Shown one piece after another: positions 8,919-17,385 of a DNA stretch of 64,000 nucleotides (its first letter is position 1; each line of letters opens with the position of its first letter). This stretch comes from CAZFHA01 sp964518595 (lineage in GTDB: Bacteria > Bacillota > Clostridia > Saccharofermentanales > Saccharofermentanaceae), in the NCBI GenBank assembly GCA_964518595.1, contig CAZFHA010000003.1, positions 62,001 through 126,000 on the forward strand, in the 5' to 3' direction. The notes under the pieces were generated by a model that was not told the origin of the DNA, made no database searches, and saw nothing but the letters and a program-made list of their open reading frames with translations. Position numbers and translations under genes: made by a program.

Positions 8919-11431
8919 CTAACCTCGTCCAGCAGAATAATTGTACCGTTAACACCATCCATCTCAATCATACTACCATCTTTAATCCTCTGGGTAACTT
9001 CTTTCACCGCAACAATGCAGGGGATGCCATACTCTCTGGACACAATCGCCGCATGGCAGAGTAGACCGCCATATTCGGTAACAATTCCTGAAAGTTTGGC
9101 AAACTGACTGGTCCAGCCTGTATCCGTAAAGCGGCTAACCAAGATATCATTTTCTTCCAAGCGATGAATATCTTTGATATCCTCAATGACCCGAGCAACC
9201 CCTCGCACCACTCCATTATTGCAACCAATCCCTTGTAAATTTGTGCTGAAAGCCCTGTCCTTCGAAGTCATTTGTCCCCGATGAGGAGGAATGATCTCAT
9301 TATCACTTTGGTAATTTCTGAAAGCCTGATAATACCAACGGCTAGAGGTAATTATCCCTTTCAGAGCCTCTAAAGACAGCTCATTTCTTTTGAAAGCCCG
9401 AATCTGATCAATCTTTAAGAACCAAATATCCTCTAGCTGCTCTAAAATCCCCTCTTCCACTAAGCTTTCTCCCAAGCCTAAGCTATAAAGCCGAATTAAA
9501 TAGTAATAACGGCTGGATATATCGCGAAATTCCTCACGCCACCATAAGAGGCGGCGCATCTGTTCAATTTGTGCCAGCAGTGAGGCATACTTTCGGGGGG
9601 AAACTCGGCTCTTCAATAACCCTAAGGTTTCACTATAGCGCTGAAGACCAATGACCTGCGCCTTCTCCGGTGACTTGTCTTCCCCCAGAGCAAGGGTATC
9701 AAAAAACATTTGTACCAAAGGTAGGGGTTCTTCTATATAGCAAGGAAAAGTAACATCCAACTCTTTTTGCGAATGATAGCCATATTTGGTGAGAAAGGCA
9801 GCAAACGCTTCCAGATAATATTCTTTTTCACCCCGGTAATAAGCCTGAACAATCCCCTGCGGTCCTGCCTCTTCCCAGAAACGAAGACTAGCCCCGTCAG
9901 CCTTTATTGCCTCGGTAATTTCCCACATATCATAAAAAAGCAGTAAATGTGAGACCTGATCTAAGCTGCTAATCAAAGCCAAATAACCCTCTTCCCCTAC
10001 TAACTTAGTTAAAGGACTGCGAAATAAACTTTGCTGGATAGTATTTAGAAAGATCTGCTGAAAGTAGGTACACTCACTGAGATAATAATCCTGATAAATC
10101 AATTCTTCCCAAGCCTTAAGCCAAGCTGCAGAACCTTTTAGTGTCTGCATATTTTCATAGCGCTGCTCCCAGGTCTTTAGCAGGGTAGATTTTAGTATGT
10201 CGGCCTCCCTCAATCGGTGTTTTATACCTTGTTTCTGCCGATACATGATTTTCATAGCTCGAAAAAGGGTCGAAGGTGTATAACCGGTTACCTCCCCTTC
10301 CCCTTCATAATTAGGCGTAACCCCAAACTCTTCATCAAAAGAGCGTTCACGGTAACCAGGTACCCGAGCCATGGCCTCCTTAACCACGGAAAGATTCCAG
10401 TAGGGTCGCCCAAAGTAAACTTCGCCTAATTTGCGCAACTGTTTTTTGGGGAAAAACAAAGCAGAACGCAAATATTTCCCCAAAGAATCTTCCCAAATCA
10501 TTTCGTATAGACTCCACATATAGGGGGTACAAACCGTTGCCGAAACTCCACCATCCTTAAAATCCGCCGTCGACCAGGCATCTTCATAGCCTTGATATAG
10601 AAAACGGGTAATCTTTCTAGCTTGAAGTAAAAATACCTGCCCCTCTGACAGCGCAAACTCAATATCACAAGGATGACCAAAAAACTGTTGCACCTGAAAA
10701 CACAGCTGCCACAAAGCCTCTTGTTCCCCGGCGTTAAGTAAGGGCTGTACCGGCTCTTCCAGCAGCACCTTTCTCCCCCAGTCATAGGAATAGTGTTGGC
10801 TCTCCACTCGCCCTTCCACTAATTGATCCCCCAGCCCCTGAGCTACTTCCGCCAAAATATGTCGGTCTTTTCCCGTAAGCGGATTAGCGGTAAAGGCCAC
10901 TCCAGATGTTTCTGCTTGTACCATTTCCTGAATAATGACAGCCATTTCTAATTGACTAAAAGGAATTTTCCAGTGCTCTAAATAAGTCAAAACCGTCACA
11001 GAAAACATACTCCGATAACAATCAAGGATAGCGTCCGCTATGGGTTCAATTCCCTGAACCTGTAAGTAGGTATTGTATTGTCCGGCAAAAGAAACCTCCG
11101 CCATATCCTCCCAAAGTCCACTAGAACGAACGGCGTAGGGTTGATTCTCTTTAAGCAGAAGCCGTAACTGTGCCAAAAATTCCTCTGACCAGCGTAAGTC
11201 CTTAAGTAGTTCGATCACAGCCATACTGCGCTCTTCTACACGAAGGTCAGCAGCTAAAAGCTTTGCCAAAGTCTCGCCATGACCAAAAGAGTCCAGGAGC
11301 GCGTGTAAGGTTTCCGGAGGCACCACATAGCCTTCTGGAACGGGAAAGCCCTGCTGTAAAAGTTCACCCAAGGCCAGTGCCTTATTGCCCACCCGGTGAG
11401 AAGGTTGAATTAGATCAAGTCTAAAAAGCAT
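8915..11431 (-). CDS. Rifampin-phosphotransferase-like ATP dikinase, paralogue 2
   Basis: This 838-residue protein has the same three-part plan as its downstream paralogue. The N-terminal ATP-grasp domain (VGNKALALGELL, AVRSSGLWEDMA, ETSGVAFTANPLTG, LLQARKIT) ends near residue 280. A long, poorly conserved middle region follows. The terminal phosphohistidine domain carries LLCHAAIVSREYGIPC near residue 790. No PEP-binding barrel follows it. The two paralogues are clearly diverged in their middle domains, so they may act on different acceptors or as a pair. The start is backed by GAGG upstream, and the stop overlaps pssA by 4 bp. An annotation as PEP synthase would be misleading. Antibiotic inactivation is possible but less likely inside a lipid operon. 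Confidence 0.75.
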   Translation of the reverse strand: MLFRLDLIQPSHRVGNKALALGELLQQGFPVPEGYVVPPETLHALLDSFGHGETLAKLLAADLRVEERSMAVIELLKDLRWSEEFLAQLRLLLKENQPYAVRSSGLWEDMAEVSFAGQYNTYLQVQGIEPIADAILDCYRSMFSVTVLTYLEHWKIPFSQLEMAVIIQEMVQAETSGVAFTANPLTGKDRHILAEVAQGLGDQLVEGRVESQHYSYDWGRKVLLEEPVQPLLNAGEQEALWQLCFQVQQFFGHPCDIEFALSEGQVFLLQARKITRFLYQGYEDAWSTADFKDGGVSATVCTPYMWSLYEMIWEDSLGKYLRSALFFPKKQLRKLGEVYFGRPYWNLSVVKEAMARVPGYRERSFDEEFGVTPNYEGEGEVTGYTPSTLFRAMKIMYRQKQGIKHRLREADILKSTLLKTWEQRYENMQTLKGSAAWLKAWEELIYQDYYLSECTYFQQIFLNTIQQSLFRSPLTKLVGEEGYLALISSLDQVSHLLLFYDMWEITEAIKADGASLRFWEEAGPQGIVQAYYRGEKEYYLEAFAAFLTKYGYHSQKELDVTFPCYIEEPLPLVQMFFDTLALGEDKSPEKAQVIGLQRYSETLGLLKSRVSPRKYASLLAQIEQMRRLLWWREEFRDISSRYYYLIRLYSLGLGESLVEEGILEQLEDIWFLKIDQIRAFKRNELSLEALKGIITSSRWYYQAFRNYQSDNEIIPPHRGQMTSKDRAFSTNLQGIGCNNGVVRGVARVIEDIKDIHRLEENDILVSRFTDTGWTSQFAKLSGIVTEYGGLLCHAAIVSREYGIPCIVAVKEVTQRIKDGSMIEMDGVNGTIILLDEVR

Positions 11432-11467
11432 CTATTTTCCTCATTCTATTCTGTCTAATTAAATTAA

Positions 11468-12055
11468 CTAGAAGGGATTCTTACGCAGTTTTAGCGCATA
11501 GAGTAGTAGATTTAACACGATGTGAGTCACCGCCCCTAAAAGAACATAGGCCACAAAAAACCATGGCTCCATGGGATACACCAAGGCCACCACTAAAACC
11601 AAGCCAATCACAGAATCAGCTTGATCTAAGAACACAAAAACTGCAGCACTAGCACCTTTCTTAGGCTTCCCAGGCAAAATCCCCAAGCGTCGCTTTAAGA
11701 AGCTATTAGGTAGCTCAAACAAGCTGTAGGCCAGTCCAAAAGCTAAGCCTAACAAACTATTATACCCTATGGTATTAGGGTAGTAACGGTAAAGTAAGTT
11801 GTGTTCAGCCAAAAAACCATCACGGCTTAGGAACCCCCAAATAATGGTAAACAGCACGCCTAAAACTACCATCCCCAAAAGACCCTTCCAAGTCTTATTA
11901 TCACCGAAAACCCTTTGGCCATCCTTTAGCTTTCGCCCACCATCAATAGGCTTTTTCAAACACTTTCCCCAAGGCAAAGTACACCAAAGCATATTAAAAA
12001 CACCCGCCAACATCGCCGGTAATAGGGTCAAATACATTTCAACAATTCTGATCAT
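11468..12055 (-). CDS. carS: CDP-archaeol synthase (CarS) homologue, CTP:lipid-phosphate cytidylyltransferase
   Basis: This 195-residue membrane protein has about five hydrophobic segments. Two family blocks are clear: RVFGDNKTWKGLLG at about residues 47-60, matching the CarS-type G(K/R)xxFGDxKTWxG motif, and LKRRLGILPGKP followed by FLDQADSVIG at about 118-150, matching the KRRLGI...LDQLD catalytic motif. The family transfers CMP from CTP to an isoprenoid ether lipid phosphate in archaea and is distantly related to CdsA. An insertion of about ten residues separates the two halves of the second motif. It lies between a UbiA gene and a dikinase in one operon. The substrate in this organism is unknown; a prenyl- or polyprenyl-containing phospholipid precursor is my inference. 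Confidence 0.82.
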   Translation of the reverse strand: MIRIVEMYLTLLPAMLAGVFNMLWCTLPWGKCLKKPIDGGRKLKDGQRVFGDNKTWKGLLGMVVLGVLFTIIWGFLSRDGFLAEHNLLYRYYPNTIGYNSLLGLAFGLAYSLFELPNSFLKRRLGILPGKPKKGASAAVFVFLDQADSVIGLVLVVALVYPMEPWFFVAYVLLGAVTHIVLNLLLYALKLRKNPF

Positions 12056-12127
12056 TTCCCTTATTCCTGTCCTTACCTACGCTACTTCTTAACTCTTTGA
12101 TTTATCTCATCTGCTGATGTCCAGAGT

Positions 12128-13045
12128 TTATTGCCCAAGCCCCAAGAGCGCTGCCACAATAATTAGCACCACCGAACCCTCTGCCAGATACTCATAGATC
12201 TCAACCTGTTTCACCAGCTTCATTGATGAGGGCGATCGCAGAAAAGCCATTGTCCGCCACACCAACCAAATATAACATAAAAACACCGTAACTACCGCCC
12301 AAGGATAGAGCTGATATACCAAAATAGAGGTGGTCAGCAAATCAAATAGCATCACAACCAGAATGAACCGAGTCACCCTTTTATAGCCAAAAAGCTTGGA
12401 ATAGGTGACATATTCCGTCTCCTCTTCCGGTGCTCTGACTTTTCTTGAAATCTCCCAAATCAACCCTGGAAAATACAAGGTGATGGCAATTAGAAGATTA
12501 TTAAAAGTTAAAAGTGGAATTTGATACTTCATACAAGCGAAAGAAATCACATACAGATTCATAACAATCTGGATAGGATTATGGGTTATCAGAGCCAAAG
12601 GCAGGCTGTTCTGAATTTTAGCCTTCTGAAAAAACCAAAAAGACATGAAAAGTCCATAGAGCACCAACAACAGAAAGAAAGGCCAATTCGGCAAAAAAAT
12701 TAGATTCAAGGGAACTACCGTTAGAATCAGAAAAGACAGCACCACTGCCAGATCCTTCTTCTTAACTCGTCCTGAGGCTAGGGGGCGCTCCGGAAATATA
12801 CGTAAATCCGTCTGATAGTCCTTGAAATCATCCGCAATGCGTAAGACAAAGAGGAAACTAAACAGGGTGTAGGCACCCACAAACTCCGCGATCCCCAAGG
12901 AAAACTGGCTCCCAATGCCCTTATTAGTTAGAAGCACCAAAAAATAGATCTCGAAAAAGAGTAAGAACCCCACCAGCATCCGAGCCGGTATAGGGTACAT
13001 TTCCTTTTGGTATATGTAAAGTCTTTTAAACACATGTCCACCCAT
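12128..13045 (-). CDS. UbiA-superfamily prenyltransferase
   Basis: This is an integral membrane prenyltransferase of about 305 residues with eight or so hydrophobic segments. The first Asp-rich motif, RIADDFKDYQTD at about residues 67-79, is followed by RPLASGRV, which is typical of UbiA enzymes. The second site is weaker: ISRKVRAPEEETEYVTYSKL, near residue 200. The family transfers a prenyl chain from prenyl diphosphate to an acceptor (quinone ring, heme, or glycerol backbone in archaeal DGGGP synthase). As first gene of an operon with a CarS homologue, PssA and Psd, it fits a lipid-forming rather than quinone-forming role, but no quinone or heme gene in the window allows a test. The start is uncertain; an internal GTG follows GGGTGG. 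Confidence 0.78.
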   Translation of the reverse strand: MGGHVFKRLYIYQKEMYPIPARMLVGFLLFFEIYFLVLLTNKGIGSQFSLGIAEFVGAYTLFSFLFVLRIADDFKDYQTDLRIFPERPLASGRVKKKDLAVVLSFLILTVVPLNLIFLPNWPFFLLLVLYGLFMSFWFFQKAKIQNSLPLALITHNPIQIVMNLYVISFACMKYQIPLLTFNNLLIAITLYFPGLIWEISRKVRAPEEETEYVTYSKLFGYKRVTRFILVVMLFDLLTTSILVYQLYPWAVVTVFLCYIWLVWRTMAFLRSPSSMKLVKQVEIYEYLAEGSVVLIIVAALLGLGQ

Positions 13046-13197
13046 TTCTAGTTGAATTGGTAGTTGGTAATAAGAATAATCCAGAGTTTATTTTCCCTCA
13101 TAAACACAGATTAAACAAGTATAGTAATGAAGAACTTTATGGTTTGGACAATCGAGAAATTATCCCTATGTGTTCATTTGTGTCAGCAAAACAAATT

Positions 13198-13905
13198 TTA
13201 CCGTAGTAATTTATTTGGTGCTTCGTAATACACCGCTTCATATATGCGATCTAAATCCACAGTTTCATTTATAGTTAGCGTTCTAGCAACTGCTCCCTTA
13301 TCTAAAAAAATTATCTTGTTTGCCGCAGTTTTAATAAAATCTAACATATGACTTGAGATTATTATTATATTTCCATTTTTACTTAATTGGCGAATTATTT
13401 TTTTCAGAGTCAATATGCTTTTTGTATCCAGAGCATTGGTTGATTCGTCTAGGATTATTAACTTAGGAAAGTTCATTATGGAACTTACAATGGCAACTCT
13501 TTGTTTTAATCCAAGTGACAGTTCCTTAATTTTATAATTGCAAAGATCTAATAAATCAAATTCTTCCAATAAATTATATAGTGGAGTATTTTTTTCATTT
13601 TCAAACTTTATTCCCCAAATGAAGTTTAAGTAATCAATTACTGATAGCTTTTCATAAAGATATGGACTCTCTTCTAAATAGCCAATAAATTTTTTCGAGG
13701 AAATTAATGAAGTGTCATAGCCGTTCAATAAAACATTACCGGTATCCCCTTCATATATTCCTGCTATTATATTAAGTGCCGTTGTTTTACCTGCGCCATT
13801 TGGCCCGACAATAGCCAATCTATCACCTTCATATAGATTTACTGACAAATTCTTTAACCCCTTCTGATTGTTATATATCTTGCTAATATTATTAATCTCT
13901 AACAT
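13198..13905 (-). CDS. ABC transporter ATP-binding protein
   Basis: This is a 235-residue nucleotide-binding subunit. Walker A is GPNGAGKTT (about residues 34-42), the ABC signature is a variant LSLGLKQR, Walker B is LIILDES, and an H-loop is present in ISSHML. The length and CcmA-like form match exporters with separate membrane subunits. It overlaps the preceding permease gene by 14 bp. The sequence is visibly richer in A/T than the flanking lipid operon, suggesting separate ancestry. The cargo is not predictable. Confidence 0.9.
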   Translation of the reverse strand: MLEINNISKIYNNQKGLKNLSVNLYEGDRLAIVGPNGAGKTTALNIIAGIYEGDTGNVLLNGYDTSLISSKKFIGYLEESPYLYEKLSVIDYLNFIWGIKFENEKNTPLYNLLEEFDLLDLCNYKIKELSLGLKQRVAIVSSIMNFPKLIILDESTNALDTKSILTLKKIIRQLSKNGNIIIISSHMLDFIKTAANKIIFLDKGAVARTLTINETVDLDRIYEAVYYEAPNKLLR

Positions 13906-15244
13906 ATCTATACCCCATCCATACGCTCTTCCCCTTCTTTACATTGCTAATTATAGCAATAATGTAACCACAAGGAATAAGCAAAACGATCAAAAAAACG
14001 ATTAATCTAATGGTAATCGCAAAATCAGAAAGTTCGGCAGCAGCAATAATTATACATATATAGTAAGAAGAAAAAAATGCAATGATTACTGCCCCTACCA
14101 ATAAGCCCAGCATAAATACAGTGAATGAAATTTTCGCATAAAATAATTGTATTAAAAGCGATACAAGTATTCCAGAAATAAGATATATTCCCATAGCAAT
14201 CGTTTTTGAAAAAATGTACTTTTTATATGTAATGGGAAGTGAGCGGAAGACTCTTCCCATTCTAATATCTGCCTTAACAAGCTTTTCTGCTGCAAAGCAA
14301 ATAAAAAATGCATGGATCATTGTCGTAAAGAGAATTGTCTTTGAGTCATTACCCTTTTCAGGGTTCAAATTTGCAATTGCAACCGATAAAAGAATGAAAA
14401 AAATTTGTGCTAAAATATACCCAACATCTGAATGTACAACTGAAAAATCTTTTATCAGAAATGCCTTTATGGCAGTTATTTTTTGTTTTTTCAGGCTTGC
14501 AGTGCCTTTCTTAATTTTAATCCTTCTTTTTTCCCTACCAACAGCTAAAATTCTACGGCGGCAGAAATAAATGAAAGCGCCCTCAAGTAAAATAATTATT
14601 AATCCCCAAGGATTTTTCAGACTTAGAGCACTGGCAATGCCATTCACGAATAGTAGCCTACTGAACGAAAAAAAAATAGTTGATGCAATTTCAGGAATTG
14701 TCTTGGCATCACTTTTAAGAAAGCTAGGCACTTGCAGGAGAACTGAAACGATAAAAACACCTAACAAAACCCCAAACAGTACGAACCTGACTTTTCTTTT
14801 CAAGAGTAAATAGGTATAGGCGGATAAAAAAACGATTAAAACAAATTGAAAATATCCAGCTATTAGCTTAACGAAAAAAATGTTAAAGGTATAATTATGT
14901 AAAAGCAATGCTACCGAATATATTGAAAATAAACCAACAAACAATGTGTTTAATTTGAAAAAAGATATAATGGCAATTTCCGTCCCATCAAAACTGATTT
15001 TTTTTAAGAGTATCAATTCATTACTATGGAAAAAAGCGCTAATTATTTTTATTGCAGATAACACGGCACAGAAAAACAGGATAAAAATAACACCCATGCT
15101 TGAAACATTAGCGTTTACATCAGGAGAATAAGAAGGGGAAAAAAATATATAAGCAAGCAAAGCCAAGAGTAGCTGCCCCAAATACAAGAAAAATAAATTT
15201 TTCTTATTCGTAATTATTATATTAATCCAGCATTTGACATTCAT
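13892..15244 (-). CDS. ABC-2-like exporter permease
   Basis: This is a polytopic protein of about 450 residues with roughly ten hydrophobic segments separated by short basic loops, such as KKGTASLKKQK near residue 245. It has no recognisable enzymatic motif. It is the membrane partner of the overlapping ATPase gene downstream. I chose the ATG at 15244 because it follows GAGGTAAT; a start four codons upstream (15256) is also open. The gene is strongly A/T-rich with many AAA/ATT/TTT codons, unlike the neighbouring operon. Proteins like this commonly export peptides or confer resistance, but nothing here indicates which. Confidence 0.75.
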   Translation of the reverse strand: MNVKCWINIIITNKKNLFFLYLGQLLLALLAYIFFSPSYSPDVNANVSSMGVIFILFFCAVLSAIKIISAFFHSNELILLKKISFDGTEIAIISFFKLNTLFVGLFSIYSVALLLHNYTFNIFFVKLIAGYFQFVLIVFLSAYTYLLLKRKVRFVLFGVLLGVFIVSVLLQVPSFLKSDAKTIPEIASTIFFSFSRLLFVNGIASALSLKNPWGLIIILLEGAFIYFCRRRILAVGREKRRIKIKKGTASLKKQKITAIKAFLIKDFSVVHSDVGYILAQIFFILLSVAIANLNPEKGNDSKTILFTTMIHAFFICFAAEKLVKADIRMGRVFRSLPITYKKYIFSKTIAMGIYLISGILVSLLIQLFYAKISFTVFMLGLLVGAVIIAFFSSYYICIIIAAAELSDFAITIRLIVFLIVLLIPCGYIIAIISNVKKGKSVWMGYRYVRD

Positions 15245-15385
15245 ATTACCTCGCATTCTTCCAAGGGCAATACTTTCTAAATATTTTATACGGTGATCTT
15301 CTCAAAATACCGTAAATTCATTATACGAGGCCTTTGCATATTTTCACAGATTAAATGCCAAACTTTCATATAGGTTTATCCTACC

Positions 15386-15694
15386 TCACCTCAATCCGTG
15401 AATTTTTTCAACCGTTAACGTCTGCATTTTGCAGCTATTCATGTTCAGACAAGCATAAAATCTATGCGCCACTGGATTGGATTGACCGGCGGTCTCTGCC
15501 TCTTTAGCATCCGCCAAAGTTTCCCACCTTACCAAGTCAACCCATGTATCTCCATCCCGAAGTACTTCCCAAGAAATAAAGCCTTTTTGCTTGGATAGAA
15601 CCTCCCTGTGACACGCTTCCGACGCAAGTAAAAAATCCTCTACTGCTATTCCTTTCTTAAGCTTAAAGGATATAAACCACATTGCATTAGACAT
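15386..15694 (-). CDS. Antibiotic biosynthesis monooxygenase (ABM)-fold protein
   Basis: This protein of about 102 residues has the ABM/dimeric alpha-beta barrel pattern. A leading strand MWFISFKLKKG is followed by a helix with ASEACHREVLSKQKGFISWEVL and a strand containing WVDLVRWETLADAKEA. The family includes heme-degrading and quinone monooxygenases and many proteins of unknown role. The ATG at 15694 has AGGGAG at good spacing; a GTG at 15703 lies too close to it. Function is not assigned. Confidence 0.6.
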   Translation of the reverse strand: MSNAMWFISFKLKKGIAVEDFLLASEACHREVLSKQKGFISWEVLRDGDTWVDLVRWETLADAKEAETAGQSNPVAHRFYACLNMNSCKMQTLTVEKIHGLR

Positions 15695-15734
15695 CAAAAC
15701 CACGCTCCCTCTGTCATTATTAGACCTATTATAT

Positions 15735-15824
15735 CCTTTTTAATATGACAACGTAGTGCCATATTAAAAGGCATCTTTGCCAAATTTAAATTTTTATAAA
15801 TTTGGTGACTGCTCCTGCTATAAT
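15735..15824 (+). promoter_or_regulatory. Two inverted repeats and a -10 box between divergent genes
   Basis: CCTTTTTAATATG (15735-15747) is complementary to CATATTAAAAGG (15760-15771). CCAAATTTA (15780-15788) is complementary to TAAATTTGG (15797-15805). A TATAAT at 15819-15824 lies just before the acetyltransferase gene, and its -35 position falls inside the second repeat. This arrangement suggests operator sites for one or both of the divergent genes. The regulator is unknown. Confidence 0.4.
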
Positions 15825-15872
15825 ATCTTCATACCTAGCACCTAGCAGCTATGCTAATAGTAAGGAGACCTT

Positions 15873-16415
15873 ATGAAAACATTAGAAACGGAAAGATTAT
15901 TATTAAGAGATTGGAAAGAATCTGATTTAGATGATCTATTTGAATATGCCAGTGTTCCGGGTGTCGGTGAGATGGCAGGATGGCCTCATCATGAGAATAT
16001 TGCTATCTCTGAGGAGATTTTAAGAAGCTTTATCGAAGAGGGCGAAGTTTTTGCCATTGTATTAAAGGCCGAAAATAAAGTTATTGGTTCTTTAGGCCTC
16101 CATAGTAGAACGAAAGATTCAAACTATGTGGCAAAATTTCAAAGAGAGATCGGGTATGTTTTGAGTAAAATATACTGGGGTCAAGGTATAATGCCGGAAG
16201 CTGTAGAGGAAGTAATAAAATATGCCTTTGAAGATGTTCATGTTGATGTTTTATGGTGTGGTCACTTCATAACAAATGCTCAGTCTAAAAGGGTCATCGA
16301 AAAAGTCGGATTCAGGTTCCATAGCGATGGCATATATGAGGCCAAGGCACTACATAAGTCTTTCAAAGATAAAATCTATATTATGACAAGAGAAGATTAC
16401 GAAAAACGCCCTTAA
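15873..16415 (+). CDS. GNAT family N-acetyltransferase, RimJ/RimL type
   Basis: This is a 180-residue acetyltransferase with the RimJ-like start METERLLLRDW pattern (here TLETERLLLRDWKESD). The acetyl-CoA region GYVLSKIYWGQGIMPEA is near residues 95-111, and AQSKRVIEKVGF near 140 is the family's usual NxxSxrvlEKlGF block. It acetylates a protein N-terminus or small amine; the substrate is unknown. AAGGAG precedes the ATG at a good distance. Confidence 0.9.
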   Translation: MKTLETERLLLRDWKESDLDDLFEYASVPGVGEMAGWPHHENIAISEEILRSFIEEGEVFAIVLKAENKVIGSLGLHSRTKDSNYVAKFQREIGYVLSKIYWGQGIMPEAVEEVIKYAFEDVHVDVLWCGHFITNAQSKRVIEKVGFRFHSDGIYEAKALHKSFKDKIYIMTREDYEKRP

Positions 16416-16478
16416 AATTAATAACGGTTGGAATGCTCGGCAAACTAAGTCACAAAGATGAGGTATCATGCCACACGG

Positions 16479-16784
16479 CTACGACTCATGACGAAGCGGT
16501 ACAATCTCAATCGTATAACCCAGCGGATATAGAACCTTAAAAAGTGTATCAATTTGTGGAGTAGCCTTGAGACTTTCAAGTCGGGCTATTGCCGGTTGCT
16601 TCAGACCAGACATTTCTGCAAGTTCACGTTGGGATAAACCTTTCTCCTCCCGCGCCTGAATCATTTTTCCGATTAAAGAAACTTCGAAATTAATCCGCTC
16701 ACGCTCTAAAGGACTTACTCTTGTCTCATCGTTCATATAATCGGTAATTGTATTAATTATTTTTTTTCTATTCAAATCACTCAC
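16479..16784 (-). CDS. higA: HigA-like XRE-family antitoxin
   Basis: This protein of about 101 residues has a Cro/C1-type helix-turn-helix: LSQRELAEMSGLKQPAIARL at about residues 50-69. It ends with a short segment (YTIEIVPL) typical of HigA antitoxins paired with Gp49/HigB toxins. The likely start is the GTG at 16784, which overlaps the TGA of the preceding toxin remnant; a TTG at 16787 is an alternative. The toxin gene immediately upstream has lost its 5' part, so this antitoxin is now an orphan. It would normally repress its own operon. Confidence 0.8.
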   Translation of the reverse strand: MSDLNRKKIINTITDYMNDETRVSPLERERINFEVSLIGKMIQAREEKGLSQRELAEMSGLKQPAIARLESLKATPQIDTLFKVLYPLGYTIEIVPLRHES

Positions 16785-16989
16785 CAAACCTCTCTATAAA
16801 ATCTTTCATTTTGACTCGCGCTTGCTCTATTTCACGCTGCGGAGTTTTCTGACTTTTCTTAATAAAATGATGCAATAAAACAAATCTATCATCTCGCCAG
16901 TAAAAGAAAAATATGCGGTTTGCAAGCGGACGTAACTCCCATATGCTACCATCAATATGCTTAACTATAGGCTGCCCAATGATAACATT
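16777..16989 (-). pseudogene. higB: 5'-truncated HigB/Gp49-type toxin
   Basis: Reading the minus strand gives an open stretch with no usable start codon: GQPIVKHIDGSIWELRP, then RIFFFYWRDDRFVLLHHF, then KKSQKTPQREIEQA and a TGA that overlaps the antitoxin start. This is the conserved C-terminal two thirds of HigB/RelE-superfamily (phage Gp49-like) toxins. An in-frame TAA lies just upstream, and the first 40 or so residues of the family are missing. The copy is therefore inactive. Confidence 0.75.
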
Positions 16990-17032
16990 TTAGTTATCTA
17001 AAGTCAATATAAAGTACAGATTTTCAAACTAA

Positions 17033-17081
17033 AACTACCCTAATGAAAGAAAGCCAAAAGCTCTCCTTCATCAGGGTAGTT
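17033..17081. terminator. Hairpin, copy 1 of a duplicated terminator-like element
   Basis: AACTACCCTAATGAA (17033-17047) pairs with TTCATCAGGGTAGTT (17067-17081). It lies downstream of the 49-residue peptide gene on the minus strand and probably ends that transcript. A clearly related hairpin is at 23990-24035. Confidence 0.6.
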
Positions 17082-17115
17082 CTGTTAATTATATCCCTCA
17101 ATTTGGATATTTATG

Positions 17116-17265
17116 TCAATCCTTGCTGTCTGCCATGAGGATAGCGGGAATTTGAAGTAAGGAGGTCTGCATTGGCTCCGAAATCTGAGAGAAGTAACCA
17201 ATAGATAAGGTGAGAGCGGCCGCAGCCAGTAGAGAGTAAACTAGAAATTTATACAATCGTCCCAC
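17116..17265 (-). CDS. 49-residue single-span membrane peptide
   Basis: A GTG at 17265 is preceded by a strong AAAGGAGG and opens a 49-residue frame. The product has a short basic head (VGRLYK), one hydrophobic span (FLVYSLLAAAALTLSIGYF) and a polar tail ending SKD. A longer frame extending upstream lacks a comparable ribosome binding site. Its context is between the unknown 195-residue protein and a terminator-like hairpin. The role is unknown; small peptides of this type can be membrane regulators or toxins. Confidence 0.5.
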   Translation of the reverse strand: MGRLYKFLVYSLLAAAALTLSIGYFSQISEPMQTSLLQIPAILMADSKD

Positions 17266-17385
17266 TTGCAGAACCTCCTTTTCTTTTCTAATTTCATTAT
17301 GCCAGTGTTGGCATAATGCTACCATCGATTCAGCTAACACTTAGCATACATTACTGTAAGATTGCCCTCATAAATTGAAAAATCA

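Noticed and set aside
4699..11431. Calling the two large genes phosphoenolpyruvate synthase
   Set aside because: The PEP/pyruvate barrel that must follow the His domain is missing in both.
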